Shown here one piece after another: positions 6,654-14,768 of a DNA stretch of 54,466 nucleotides. Numbering within the stretch: position 1 is the stretch's first letter; the number at the start of each line of letters is the position of its first letter. A program made the position numbers and the translations under genes. The DNA is from Bacteroidales bacterium (GTDB taxonomy: Bacteria; Bacteroidota; Bacteroidia; Bacteroidales; Tenuifilaceae), in contig JACABB010000003.1 in NCBI GenBank assembly GCA_013376985.1, positions 56,714-111,179 of the forward strand, read 5' to 3'. Below the pieces are notes generated by a model. That model ran no database searches and was not told the DNA's origin. It saw only the letters and a list, made by a program, of their open reading frames with translations.

Positions 6654-7538
6654 TCAGATCGTTTGTTTGCTTACTGCGTCTATATTTCTATCAACCTTTT
6701 TAATTAATCCTTGAAGAACATTCCCTGGTCCTAATTCAACAAAACTAGTTGCTCCATCGGCAAGCATATTCTTCATTGTTTGAGTCCATTTTACCGGCGA
6801 TGTTAGCTGAGCAATTAAGTTTTTCTTTATCTGTTCAGGTTCAACAACTTTACTAGCATTTACATTCTGATAAATGGGGCATATTGGTTTTTTGAAATTA
6901 GTTATATTGATAGCCTCTTCCAACTCAACCCTTGCTGGTTCCATAAGGGGAGAATGAAAAGCACCACCTACCACAAGTTTAATTGCTCTTTTTGCACCTG
7001 CCGCAGTTAATTTTTCGCAAGCAATATCAATACCTTTAATTGAACCTGAAATAACGACTTGGCTGGGGCTATTATAGTTTGCAGGTACAACAATCTCATC
7101 AATTGACTTGCAGATCTCCTCAATTTTCTCATCTTCAAGCCCAATAATTGCAGCCATAGTAGAAGGTTCCTTCTCACATGCTTTTTGCATTGCTTTAGCA
7201 CGAGCCGAAACTAATTTTAATCCATCCTCAAAGCTGATTGCGCCAGCGGCTACTAATGCAGAAAACTCACCTAGTGAGTGACCAGCAACCATTTCTGGTT
7301 TAAAATCACCACCTAACACCTTGGCAAGAATTACCGAATGCAAGAAAATAGCGGGTTGTGTTACCTTTGTTTGGGTTAAATCCTCAACTGTTCCAGAGAA
7401 CATCATATCAGTAATTCTGAAACCTAGGATTTCATTTGCCTTTTCAAACATCTCCTTCGCCAACGGGGAGTTTTCGTATAGGTCTTTTCCCATACCTACA
7501 AATTGCGCACCTTGACCCGGGAATACGAATGCTTTCAT
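6654..7538 (-). CDS. fabD: Malonyl-CoA:ACP transacylase
   Basis: FabD moves the malonyl group from CoA to acyl carrier protein to feed fatty-acid elongation in the cytoplasm. The 294-residue protein has the PGQG motif (residues 7-10), the active-site serine in GHSLGEFSA (Ser88) and the catalytic histidine in GGAFHSPLM (about residue 197), and the full family length. It is a stand-alone gene here, not in a fab cluster. A -7 box TATTTTTG lies at 7571-7564 upstream of the start without a clear -33 box. Assignment is secure. Confidence 0.96.
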   Translation of the reverse strand: MKAFVFPGQGAQFVGMGKDLYENSPLAKEMFEKANEILGFRITDMMFSGTVEDLTQTKVTQPAIFLHSVILAKVLGGDFKPEMVAGHSLGEFSALVAAGAISFEDGLKLVSARAKAMQKACEKEPSTMAAIIGLEDEKIEEICKSIDEIVVPANYNSPSQVVISGSIKGIDIACEKLTAAGAKRAIKLVVGGAFHSPLMEPARVELEEAINITNFKKPICPIYQNVNASKVVEPEQIKKNLIAQLTSPVKWTQTMKNMLADGATSFVELGPGNVLQGLIKKVDRNIDAVSKQTI

Positions 7539-7651
7539 ACTTAGTATATTTGATTAAACGGGGCAAAAATATAAAAAACATTAGAACTGAAACTTTTCAA
7601 TTCAAAAAAGAAAACAAACAAGATGTTTAGTGGCAGAAAATCCTTATAAAA

Positions 7652-8257
7652 CTATTCAAGCACCAACTCTACAACAGGCATATTATTTAAAATTTCTTTC
7701 TCCTTAAGGATTTCAATACGTCCATCCAAATTCACCTTTATTGATGCCTCAATTACATTGTCTGCGAAGAGTAATGTTGTTTTAACTAGAAATGAATCTT
7801 TATCTTTTTTAATCTTGGGTGTTTTTATTGAAGATTCAAGTTGTTGGTATTGCTCTTTGGTTGGTTCGGAGCTAAAATCTATTTCATCTATAGAATTAAT
7901 CAATCTATAGGAATTATCATGCTTTTGAATATTCCCAAGAACAAGCATTGTGTACTGATAAACTGTTTTACTAGTCAAGATAAGAGGTGAAATGCTATTT
8001 GCTTTTAAGAATGGTTGCTGTGTCCCATCAAGAGGAATTGTATGAGTTCCATTATCAAGCAATTTCATTTCAAGATAGGGCGAAAAACTGAGATCAATAA
8101 ATGTGTAAAGTTTAAAATCATTATAAAAGGGAAGCGAGGTAGTATAATACCTTGAATCTTCGGGTGAAACCAAACTACATGAGTTAACGTTATTAATAGC
8201 TTTCACAAGCCTAACAAGGGTTTGATCAAGTTTTTTACTTTTAAATAACCATTTCAT
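7652..8257 (-). CDS. Unknown cytoplasmic protein paired with M50-like protease
   Basis: I recognise no domain in this 201-residue protein. It lacks a signal peptide or membrane segment and looks like a mixed alpha/beta soluble protein, with a basic start (MKWLFKSKKLDQTLVRLVKA) and a Lys-rich linker near residues 148-156. It follows the membrane protease-like gene by 31 bases on the same strand, so they are probably co-transcribed and may act together. Nothing in it suggests catalysis. Confidence 0.65.
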   Translation of the reverse strand: MKWLFKSKKLDQTLVRLVKAINNVNSCSLVSPEDSRYYTTSLPFYNDFKLYTFIDLSFSPYLEMKLLDNGTHTIPLDGTQQPFLKANSISPLILTSKTVYQYTMLVLGNIQKHDNSYRLINSIDEIDFSSEPTKEQYQQLESSIKTPKIKKDKDSFLVKTTLLFADNVIEASIKVNLDGRIEILKEKEILNNMPVVELVLE

Positions 8258-8288
8258 CTCTCGTTTTTTAAGTTAACATTAAAACTTT

Positions 8289-9218
8289 TTAAACCCAGAA
8301 TGGATTTACAATACCCTTCCTTTGGGATAAGCTATAAATGTTCAATAAAAAATAATTCGTAAAAAAAATTAAACCAGATAATACTGATGCAAAGATAGAT
8401 AGTGCGCCAAACGTTCCAACCCATTTATTAATACCCGAAGCATAACTTTCGATTTTAACAAATTTCCACCAACCTCCAAAGTGATTGCTTACCCCTACTG
8501 TTTCCAAGCCGATGATTATAATGTTAAGTACAAGGAAAAAAATTACAATGCTTAATAGCCCCCTCCAAGCACCTTTAATATCAGGTGGGCTTAACTCCAT
8601 GTGCGAAGAGATACACATTGAGAGGTACAAGAATATCCAAAATTTATAATCGGTAAAATTTCCTTTTTTAAAAAGCGTTTCAAGAGTGTAAAGAGTTGAC
8701 TTCCACAAAGGATTTAAACTATTCATAAACTCACCATGAATTCCTTGAGATAAAACCTTACTTTGTAATTGAATTGATGATAGTACATCTTTTGTATTTG
8801 GCACTAAAAAGAAAAGTAGGCCATAAAGGACTATCGTTCCCAAAATGATTGGCCCTATTCCAATAAAGAAATTTCCAATTTTCTGATAAATACTTTTGGG
8901 GTTAAATGAGTGATTAACATAACCAAGTGTTCCATCCGCAGAATTTGGGGTATAAAGCTTAATATCATCAATCTTATGCCAAAAAATAATGCAGAACAAA
9001 GCATGTCCCAACTCATGAATGGGAGTACCAATCCACCCAGTAACAATTATATCTAAAGTCTTCCCCGTTGTTTTTATGTATGTATTTCGAGTAAATCGAG
9101 CTAAAAAGAAGAGGATAAATCCGAATATAAAAAGCAAACCAAGCAACCATAATAGTTGGCTAAACGTTGTTAGTAAAACTTGTTTTATAAAATCAATTAA
9201 AATATTTAATCTACTCAT
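8289..9218 (-). CDS. M50-like integral membrane metalloprotease homologue
   Basis: The 309-residue protein has about six to seven hydrophobic segments and a HELGH motif (His68-Glu69, His72) inside a membrane-near helix preceded by GWIGTPI, typical of peptidase M50 (site-2-protease-like) proteins. A NFFIGIGPIILG segment (about residues 114-125) fits the short hydrophobic segment that follows in M50B-like families. The second motif of classical S2P enzymes (NxxPxxxLDG) is not evident, so the third metal ligand is uncertain and catalysis is unproven. It forms a two-gene unit with the unknown gene at 7652-8257. Confidence 0.7.
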   Translation of the reverse strand: MSRLNILIDFIKQVLLTTFSQLLWLLGLLFIFGFILFFLARFTRNTYIKTTGKTLDIIVTGWIGTPIHELGHALFCIIFWHKIDDIKLYTPNSADGTLGYVNHSFNPKSIYQKIGNFFIGIGPIILGTIVLYGLLFFLVPNTKDVLSSIQLQSKVLSQGIHGEFMNSLNPLWKSTLYTLETLFKKGNFTDYKFWIFLYLSMCISSHMELSPPDIKGAWRGLLSIVIFFLVLNIIIIGLETVGVSNHFGGWWKFVKIESYASGINKWVGTFGALSIFASVLSGLIFFTNYFLLNIYSLSQRKGIVNPFWV

Positions 9219-9378
9219 CCTAATAAATGAATAATATTAATAAGCAAGTTATGCTTTTTATTATGGTATATTCAAGCATTGTTAATTACTTTTTAAAATA
9301 TTGTGAATAACTTAATTTAACTCGAGCCTGATACAAACACAACGTATTGATAATAAATATAATATCAAAATAACACTT

Positions 9379-9447
9379 TGTCATGCTAAGTAAAACGAAA
9401 GATCTATTCTTTAGATGATTAGATCCTCCGTTCTACTTAGCATGACA
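9379..9447. repeat. Palindromic CATGCTAAG repeat hairpin
   Basis: TGTCATGCTAAGTAAAACGA (from 9379) and the complementary arm ending TACTTAGCATGACA (to 9447) form a 27-bp stem with four mismatches. It lies in the 425-base gap 9219-9643, upstream of the outer-membrane gene; the remainder of the gap is AT-rich with nothing else recognisable. It is related to the CATGCTGAACG fragments at 4700-4742. Confidence 0.7.
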
Positions 9448-9643
9448 CCTTAATTTAGTATTATAAATTAGCATGGTATTTTTGAGGTTACAAGCAACTA
9501 AATCGATTTTGACCAATTGACCAAATGGAGTTACTAATGGAATACATTAAATTGTTGATTCTTTTTATATTTGAAAAAAAATATTTGAAGTTGTATATAA
9601 GAATTAAAATTAACCCTAAGACTATAAATTAAACCATTTAACT

Positions 9644-10333
9644 ATGAAGAAACTTTTAATTATTTCGGTATTTCTACTATTTGCCGCTGTCGCCAATGCT
9701 CAGATATTCACCATTTTTGGGCAAGAGGTTGGCTTTATTTATGTAGGACCAAAAATTGGTGGAACATATTCAAAAATCTCGAATTTCTCGGATATGTTCC
9801 CTGGATTCACTAAGTATAGGTATGGTTATCAACTAGGTGCAGTTGGAGAATTTGGATTTACAAGTAAATTCTCTATTCAAACAGAAATAGAATTTATTTC
9901 AAAAGGTGCGAAATCAAATGCCGATCAAAGAATAAAAATGAATTATATAGGAATACCAATACTTGCAAAGTATTGTTTTAAGGCGTTGGGATTATCTAAG
10001 ATATACGCAATGGGTGGCACTTTTGAAGATGTCAGGACTAAAGGTGAATGGGTGGATCCAGGTCAAACACAACCTCTAGGTGGTGGTTTTAAAAAGTATG
10101 ATTGGGGGTTTAGTTTCGGGGCTGGTGCTGAATACCCAACAAAACAGGGAATATGGGCTCTGGATCTTCGCTATAATTTAGGGATGACAGATTTACATAG
10201 TGAAAATTGGGAAAGCTATAAAACTCGAAGTCGTTCATTTGGCATTTCTTTATCCTATAAGTTGAATTTGGTAGACTTATTCTCAAAATTGAAGAATAAG
10301 GATAAGAACAAGGAATCCACTCAGGGTAAATAA
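9644..10333 (+). CDS. PorT-family outer-membrane beta-barrel protein
   Basis: The 229-residue precursor has a Sec signal (MKKLLIISVFLLFAAVANAQ, cleavage after about Ala19). The rest shows alternating amphipathic strands typical of the small eight-strand barrels (OMP_b-brl_2/PorT-like): GPKIGGTYSKI, YGYQLGAVGEFGF, IQTEIEFISKGAK, IGIPILAKY, FGAGAEYP, DLRYNLGM, SFGISLSYKL. It ends with a charged Lys-rich periplasmic or loop tail after the last strand, which is odd because barrels usually end in an aromatic residue. The function is unknown. It is a single-gene unit with its own terminator. Confidence 0.85.
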   Translation: MKKLLIISVFLLFAAVANAQIFTIFGQEVGFIYVGPKIGGTYSKISNFSDMFPGFTKYRYGYQLGAVGEFGFTSKFSIQTEIEFISKGAKSNADQRIKMNYIGIPILAKYCFKALGLSKIYAMGGTFEDVRTKGEWVDPGQTQPLGGGFKKYDWGFSFGAGAEYPTKQGIWALDLRYNLGMTDLHSENWESYKTRSRSFGISLSYKLNLVDLFSKLKNKDKNKESTQGK

Positions 10334-10378
10334 ACCAATATTGAAAGTTGATAGTTCTTAAAGAATAAACATCTACAA

Positions 10379-10414
10379 TAAAAAAAGGCTGTCTTTTTTG
10401 GCAGCCTTTTTTTA
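10379..10414. terminator. Bidirectional intrinsic terminator
   Basis: AAGGCTG and CAGCCTT stems with a TCTTTTTTGG loop, flanked by A-runs on the left and a T-run on the right. It can end the barrel gene on the plus strand and the convergent transporter gene on the minus strand. Confidence 0.85.
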
Positions 10415-10429
10415 TTAATATTTTGAACA

Positions 10430-11218
10430 TTAAATTTTTTGTGCAACTTCTTGCATTTCTATGGAATTATCTTTTCCAAGGTACTTATCAATTAACATAT
10501 GCATCCAATAAATAGCCGGCGTAAAGAGTATGGCAAGTGCTATTTTATATATATATTGAATAAGTCCCACGGATACAACTTGTACTAGCGTCCAGTTACC
10601 AAGCAAATAAAAAGCAATAAATAGTATTAGAAAACTATCTACTAGCTGAGAAACTACGGTAGACCCAGTGGCTCTTAGCCATAAGTATTTATGCTGTGTC
10701 AATGATCTAAGATAGCGAAAAACGTAAGCATCTACCAATTGTCCTACCAGAAAGGCAATAATTGATCCAATTATTATCCCCATGCCTTGCCTAAAAATTG
10801 CATTGTAAGCATAATTGATATTAAAGGGATGTCCATCGGGATCTACAGAATTATTTTGAAGCCAGAAATCGGCTGGAGGAGTTCTCATTGCTAGGTAAAC
10901 AAGAAGAAAGGCATATCCAATCATCCCTGCTCCAATATAGCTTATACGTTTTACCCCACTAGTTCCAAAATACTCATTAATAATATCCGATATAATAAAA
11001 ACGATCGGCCAGATAATCACTCCCACGCTCATATTAAGGTTAAGGGTTTCGCCACCAAAAAAGGGAAGCGCCATAGCGCGTAAATGAAAAATTTTTTCAA
11101 ATGACAAAATCTTTGCACCAATAACCTCAGCAATTAGAGCGTTTGTAAGGAATAAGGTGGCTAGAATTATAAAAAGATTTTGTTTTTTATGACTATCAAT
11201 TTGTGTACTCTCCATCAA
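10430..11218 (-). CDS. Queuosine precursor transporter (YhhQ/VUT family)
   Basis: The 262-residue integral membrane protein (about six to seven helices) belongs to the YhhQ/COG1738 family, which imports 7-cyano-7-deazaguanine or related queuosine precursors. Family features include TNALIAEVIGAKIL near the N-terminus, the IISDIINEYFG motif and the charged DAYVFRYLRSLT loop. A second ATG one codon in (11215) is an equally good start. It has its own strong promoter at 11242-11274. Because folE and queD lie 20 kb away, the cell may both make and salvage the modified base; queE, queC, queF and tgt are not in the window. Confidence 0.9.
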   Translation of the reverse strand: MMESTQIDSHKKQNLFIILATLFLTNALIAEVIGAKILSFEKIFHLRAMALPFFGGETLNLNMSVGVIIWPIVFIISDIINEYFGTSGVKRISYIGAGMIGYAFLLVYLAMRTPPADFWLQNNSVDPDGHPFNINYAYNAIFRQGMGIIIGSIIAFLVGQLVDAYVFRYLRSLTQHKYLWLRATGSTVVSQLVDSFLILFIAFYLLGNWTLVQVVSVGLIQYIYKIALAILFTPAIYWMHMLIDKYLGKDNSIEMQEVAQKI

Positions 11219-11241
11219 TTCAATTTTATCAGGTTACAAAC

Positions 11242-11274
11242 CAAAGGTATTAAAATATTTATTCAAGTCAACAA
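11242..11274 (-). promoter_or_regulatory. Bacteroidetes-type promoter of the transporter
   Basis: On the minus strand TTGTTG (11274-11269), then 19 bases, then a perfect TAnnTTTG -7 box TACCTTTG (11249-11242). The start codon follows about 24-27 bases later. The rest of the divergent gap 11219-11638 is AT-rich, with the opposite promoter at 11572-11603 and no further feature seen. Confidence 0.8.
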
Positions 11275-11571
11275 CATGCTTTTGGGACGAATAATTCAAA
11301 TTGGCGTAAAAATAAACTTTTTGTATATAAATACCTTTATTATTCCTTATTTGTATTGAATTGAGTAAAAACACTTGATTCAAAGACATGTTGTGAAAAA
11401 TATTTTTACTACAAAATGAAATCATAATCTGGTCAAAAACAATAAAACAATTCAAACTTTGCTGCCGAATTCAACTCAAATATTTAATTAATAGAGTGTT
11501 GTTGGCTAAATAATTTCACTATCGACACCCAAACTCGCTTAATGTAGCGAATATTACATTGTCAAACAGTG

Positions 11572-11603
11572 TTTGTTCACCATAAAAATAAATTCTATCT
11601 TTA
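11572..11603 (+). promoter_or_regulatory. Candidate promoter of the STAND/T9SS cluster
   Basis: TTTG (11572-11575), 20 bases, TATCTTTA (11596-11603), a seven-of-eight match to the TAnnTTTG -7 box. Transcription would begin near 11610, about 29 bases before the ATG at 11639. This argues against the longer reading frame from 11573, which would start inside the promoter. Confidence 0.6.
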
Positions 11604-11638
11604 GAGATTCTGTTTATTGTATTATTTTATCAAACAAG

Positions 11639-14600
11639 ATGAGAATCTACGAAACGCTAAACATAAGGCGTGATGAGGTGTTGCCGGTATCTCTCTTCAT
11701 GTTTCAATCCGTTTTTCTTGGTGTTTTCCTTGGAGCTTTTGATGTTGGTGCAAATACTTTATTTCTAAAAGCATTTGATTCGTCAATGATCTCAAAAGCC
11801 TTTGCCATATCCGGTCTAATAGGTATTGGACTTACCTCATTATATTCATACTTTCAAGGCAGAATTATCTTCTCAAGGCTATCAATTTATAATCTACTAG
11901 GTGTTTTTTTAATTACTTTCCTGCTTCGTTTTGGGTATTTTTTCAGTGATTCAAAGTGGCTGGCTTTTGGGTTATTCGTAATGATGGGTCCTTTAAACAT
12001 CGTTGCGCTTGTTGGTTTCTGGGGAACAGTTAGTCGAATATTTGACTTACGTCAAGGGAAAAGGATATTTGGGATAATCGATACGGGACAAGTAGTTGGA
12101 GTAATTTTAAGTAGTTGGGCTGTCCCTTTTTTAATTGCCAATGGTTTTAAAACCAACAACCTATTGTATATAAGTGCCATTAGTATTTTCATATCGTTTA
12201 TTATTCAACTGTTCATCAGCTCATCATTCCCTGAAAAGTTAAAAGAGAAGGTTACCAAAGAACAAAAAGAGAGTCGTTTTAGCGATACGATGAAAATGCC
12301 ATACGTTAGAACAATGGCGCTTTTTGTAGTTTTATCAATGCTTGTAGCATTCTTCGTTCATTATCTATTTCTTGCTGTTGCAAAATCCCGATTTGAAAAT
12401 TCCGATGAGCTGGCTAAATTCTTAGGCGGTTTAATGGGAACATTAACCTTTGTGAGCATTCTTATTAAGAGTTTTGTATATGGAACATTGATGAAGAATT
12501 ATGGGTTAAAAGTAACTCTTTTGATTTCCCCAGTGATTATGGTCATTTTAACAATTAGTGCCGCCGTTGTAGGTTCTATATTTGGATACACGCTTGAATC
12601 AGCATCTTTTACATTTTTCTTCCTACTCATTTCACTTGGTAAATTATTCCAAAAAGCACTAAAAGATTCCGTTGAGAGTCCTTCTTTAAAAATGATTTAT
12701 CAATCATTGGATCCATCCATTCGTTATGAAGTTCAGGCAAGGGTTGATGGCACTGTAAACGAAACTGCTGCGCTATTCTCAGGTATTCTTCTTACCATAT
12801 TTAGTTTAGTAACATTTTTCACGTTGATACATTATACATACGTTCTATTTATAATTATTTTGCTTTGGGCATTAACTACCGTTTACCTTTATAAGGGATA
12901 CCGTAAGACTTTGCAACTAACACTTTTGAAAACAGTCAGACGTGAAAGTAAATCGAAGAAAACATCCAACAGTCAAACTTCAATTAGCGGAGAAATTCTT
13001 AAGGAACAACTTTCCCTTATTGAAAAGAGTAAACCCTGGAATCTTGTTGGTTTTATTAAAGATAAACTTTTTGAGTTGGACAGTAAAGATTTTCCTATTT
13101 TGTTAAACAAAATTGTTGATCTGGGCGACATAACATTGGTTAACCATCTTAAGAAGCTAAAAATTCGTGTAAACATTGAAGATGTTCATAAATCGATTGA
13201 TAAGATTATTGAATATCTTGATAAAATCAAACTAGACTCTGAAGATTTGAATTTAATAAAGGAGCTAACAAGTTCTAAAAATTTTGAAGATCGAGTTTAC
13301 GCAGCAAAATTAATTGGTGCATCATCCAATGTTGAGATAAAAAATAGCCTAACATTTTTAATGAGAGATCTTGTTCCTGCTGTAAAAAGACAAGCAATAT
13401 GGGCTGCTCGTGGTTCAAAATCTAAAGAAATAATCAGTTTTCTTATCGACTTTTTGGATAAGGATCTTTATGCTCCAATTGCTCACGCTTCGCTTGTTGG
13501 ATCTGGAGAAACAGGGCTTGAATTGTTAGAACTGACTTATCAAAAAACTAATTTATCCGATTTAGCGAAAGAGAGAATATTAAAAATTTTACCAGACACA
13601 GGCAGCATACTAGCACCATCGGTTTTATTTAGCAAATTTTCTATAAAAGCGCATAACAGATCCATTATCCTTGAAGGTCTATTAAGAATTGATTTTACTC
13701 CTAATGAAAAGGAAAAAATACTTCTCAATCAAAAATTGATAGAGCAAGCAGGAATTTGCGCTTGGAACTTAAACGCTTTTTATTATTGCCCGAACGATTC
13801 CAAAATACCTTTACTTAAAGATGAACTAGATAGGGAGTTTCATAAAAGTATTCATTTCCTGTTTGATATTTTAAAATTGGCCTATGACAAAAACTCTATT
13901 GAAGCAGTTTTAGATAACCTTGAAGCGGGAACAGGGCAGAGCATCGCTTTTGCAGTGGAACTTGTTGATACTTTTATGGCAGAAGATATTAAGCCATATA
14001 TTGTACCTTTGCTTGAGGATAATAGTATATCAAATAAGATTTGGGCACTTGAAAACTACTTCCCTCTTCGTGAGTACACGACTGAAAATTTATTAAAGGC
14101 TATTATTAATAGAGATAATAATTTGATTGGCAAGCAATCAAAAATATTTGCGCTCAATGCCTTTCAATACATCGAAAATAAAGAAATTAGCGTTGATTTA
14201 GTTTCTCAACTATTTAATACCGACAAGATTCTTAGACAATTATCTGCTCAAATAATCGAGAGTATTGATAGAACTCAGTACCTCAACTGTAAGAAACGAT
14301 TAAACGATAAACTTCGCATAGAACTTGATAAACAGATCAGCCTTTTTCAATCAACAGGCCTATCAGCACCTGATCGAATAAATTTCTTCAAAACTCTTTT
14401 TAACCAAAATTTGGATGAGAGAGAAATTCTATACTTACTTTACCAATCAACTGCTATTAAAATAAATCAAACAAATCTACTAAACCTCGAACTTTTTAAA
14501 GGTAAGGCATATATCATGTTTGTCGAAAGTGGTGGAATTTTTCTTTTTAATGGGGAAGAGCAAGTTATGAGTTTCAGCGCTGGGGATATTATCAATACTA

Positions 14601-14743
14601 CCTATAAAAATCAACTTCCCTGGAGGTTGATTACACAGGAGAATACTATTATTCATTACGTTGAGTATGATAAAGTGGTAAATAGTATTTATGATCACGA
14701 TTATCTTACTAAGTACATTGACACACAAATTGTAAATAATTAA
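11639..14743 (+). CDS. MFS/nucleotide-transporter-like, HEAT-repeat, nucleotide-binding-like fusion
   Basis: First gene of the cluster; 1,034 residues from the ATG at 11639 (MRIYETLNIRRDEV). Residues about 15-420 form roughly 12 membrane helices resembling the major facilitator/ATP-ADP translocase (Npt) group, with motifs such as RIFDLRQGKRIFGIIDTGQ after helix 4-5. Residues about 480-860 are helical repeats of HEAT type (for example SSKNFEDRVYAAKLIGAS and LMRDLVPAVKRQAIWAA). The last 110 residues form a beta-rich domain (FVESGGIFLFNGEEQVMSF, AGDIINTTY) like a cyclic-nucleotide-binding or cupin jelly roll, without the usual phosphate-binding cassette. The transported or sensed ligand is unknown. 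The gap to the phosphatase gene is 25 bases. Confidence 0.75.
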   Translation: MRIYETLNIRRDEVLPVSLFMFQSVFLGVFLGAFDVGANTLFLKAFDSSMISKAFAISGLIGIGLTSLYSYFQGRIIFSRLSIYNLLGVFLITFLLRFGYFFSDSKWLAFGLFVMMGPLNIVALVGFWGTVSRIFDLRQGKRIFGIIDTGQVVGVILSSWAVPFLIANGFKTNNLLYISAISIFISFIIQLFISSSFPEKLKEKVTKEQKESRFSDTMKMPYVRTMALFVVLSMLVAFFVHYLFLAVAKSRFENSDELAKFLGGLMGTLTFVSILIKSFVYGTLMKNYGLKVTLLISPVIMVILTISAAVVGSIFGYTLESASFTFFFLLISLGKLFQKALKDSVESPSLKMIYQSLDPSIRYEVQARVDGTVNETAALFSGILLTIFSLVTFFTLIHYTYVLFIIILLWALTTVYLYKGYRKTLQLTLLKTVRRESKSKKTSNSQTSISGEILKEQLSLIEKSKPWNLVGFIKDKLFELDSKDFPILLNKIVDLGDITLVNHLKKLKIRVNIEDVHKSIDKIIEYLDKIKLDSEDLNLIKELTSSKNFEDRVYAAKLIGASSNVEIKNSLTFLMRDLVPAVKRQAIWAARGSKSKEIISFLIDFLDKDLYAPIAHASLVGSGETGLELLELTYQKTNLSDLAKERILKILPDTGSILAPSVLFSKFSIKAHNRSIILEGLLRIDFTPNEKEKILLNQKLIEQAGICAWNLNAFYYCPNDSKIPLLKDELDREFHKSIHFLFDILKLAYDKNSIEAVLDNLEAGTGQSIAFAVELVDTFMAEDIKPYIVPLLEDNSISNKIWALENYFPLREYTTENLLKAIINRDNNLIGKQSKIFALNAFQYIENKEISVDLVSQLFNTDKILRQLSAQIIESIDRTQYLNCKKRLNDKLRIELDKQISLFQSTGLSAPDRINFFKTLFNQNLDEREILYLLYQSTAIKINQTNLLNLELFKGKAYIMFVESGGIFLFNGEEQVMSFSAGDIINTTYKNQLPWRLITQENTIIHYVEYDKVVNSIYDHDYLTKYIDTQIVNN

Positions 14744-14768
14744 TATTTAGACAATAAGTTATTTAACT

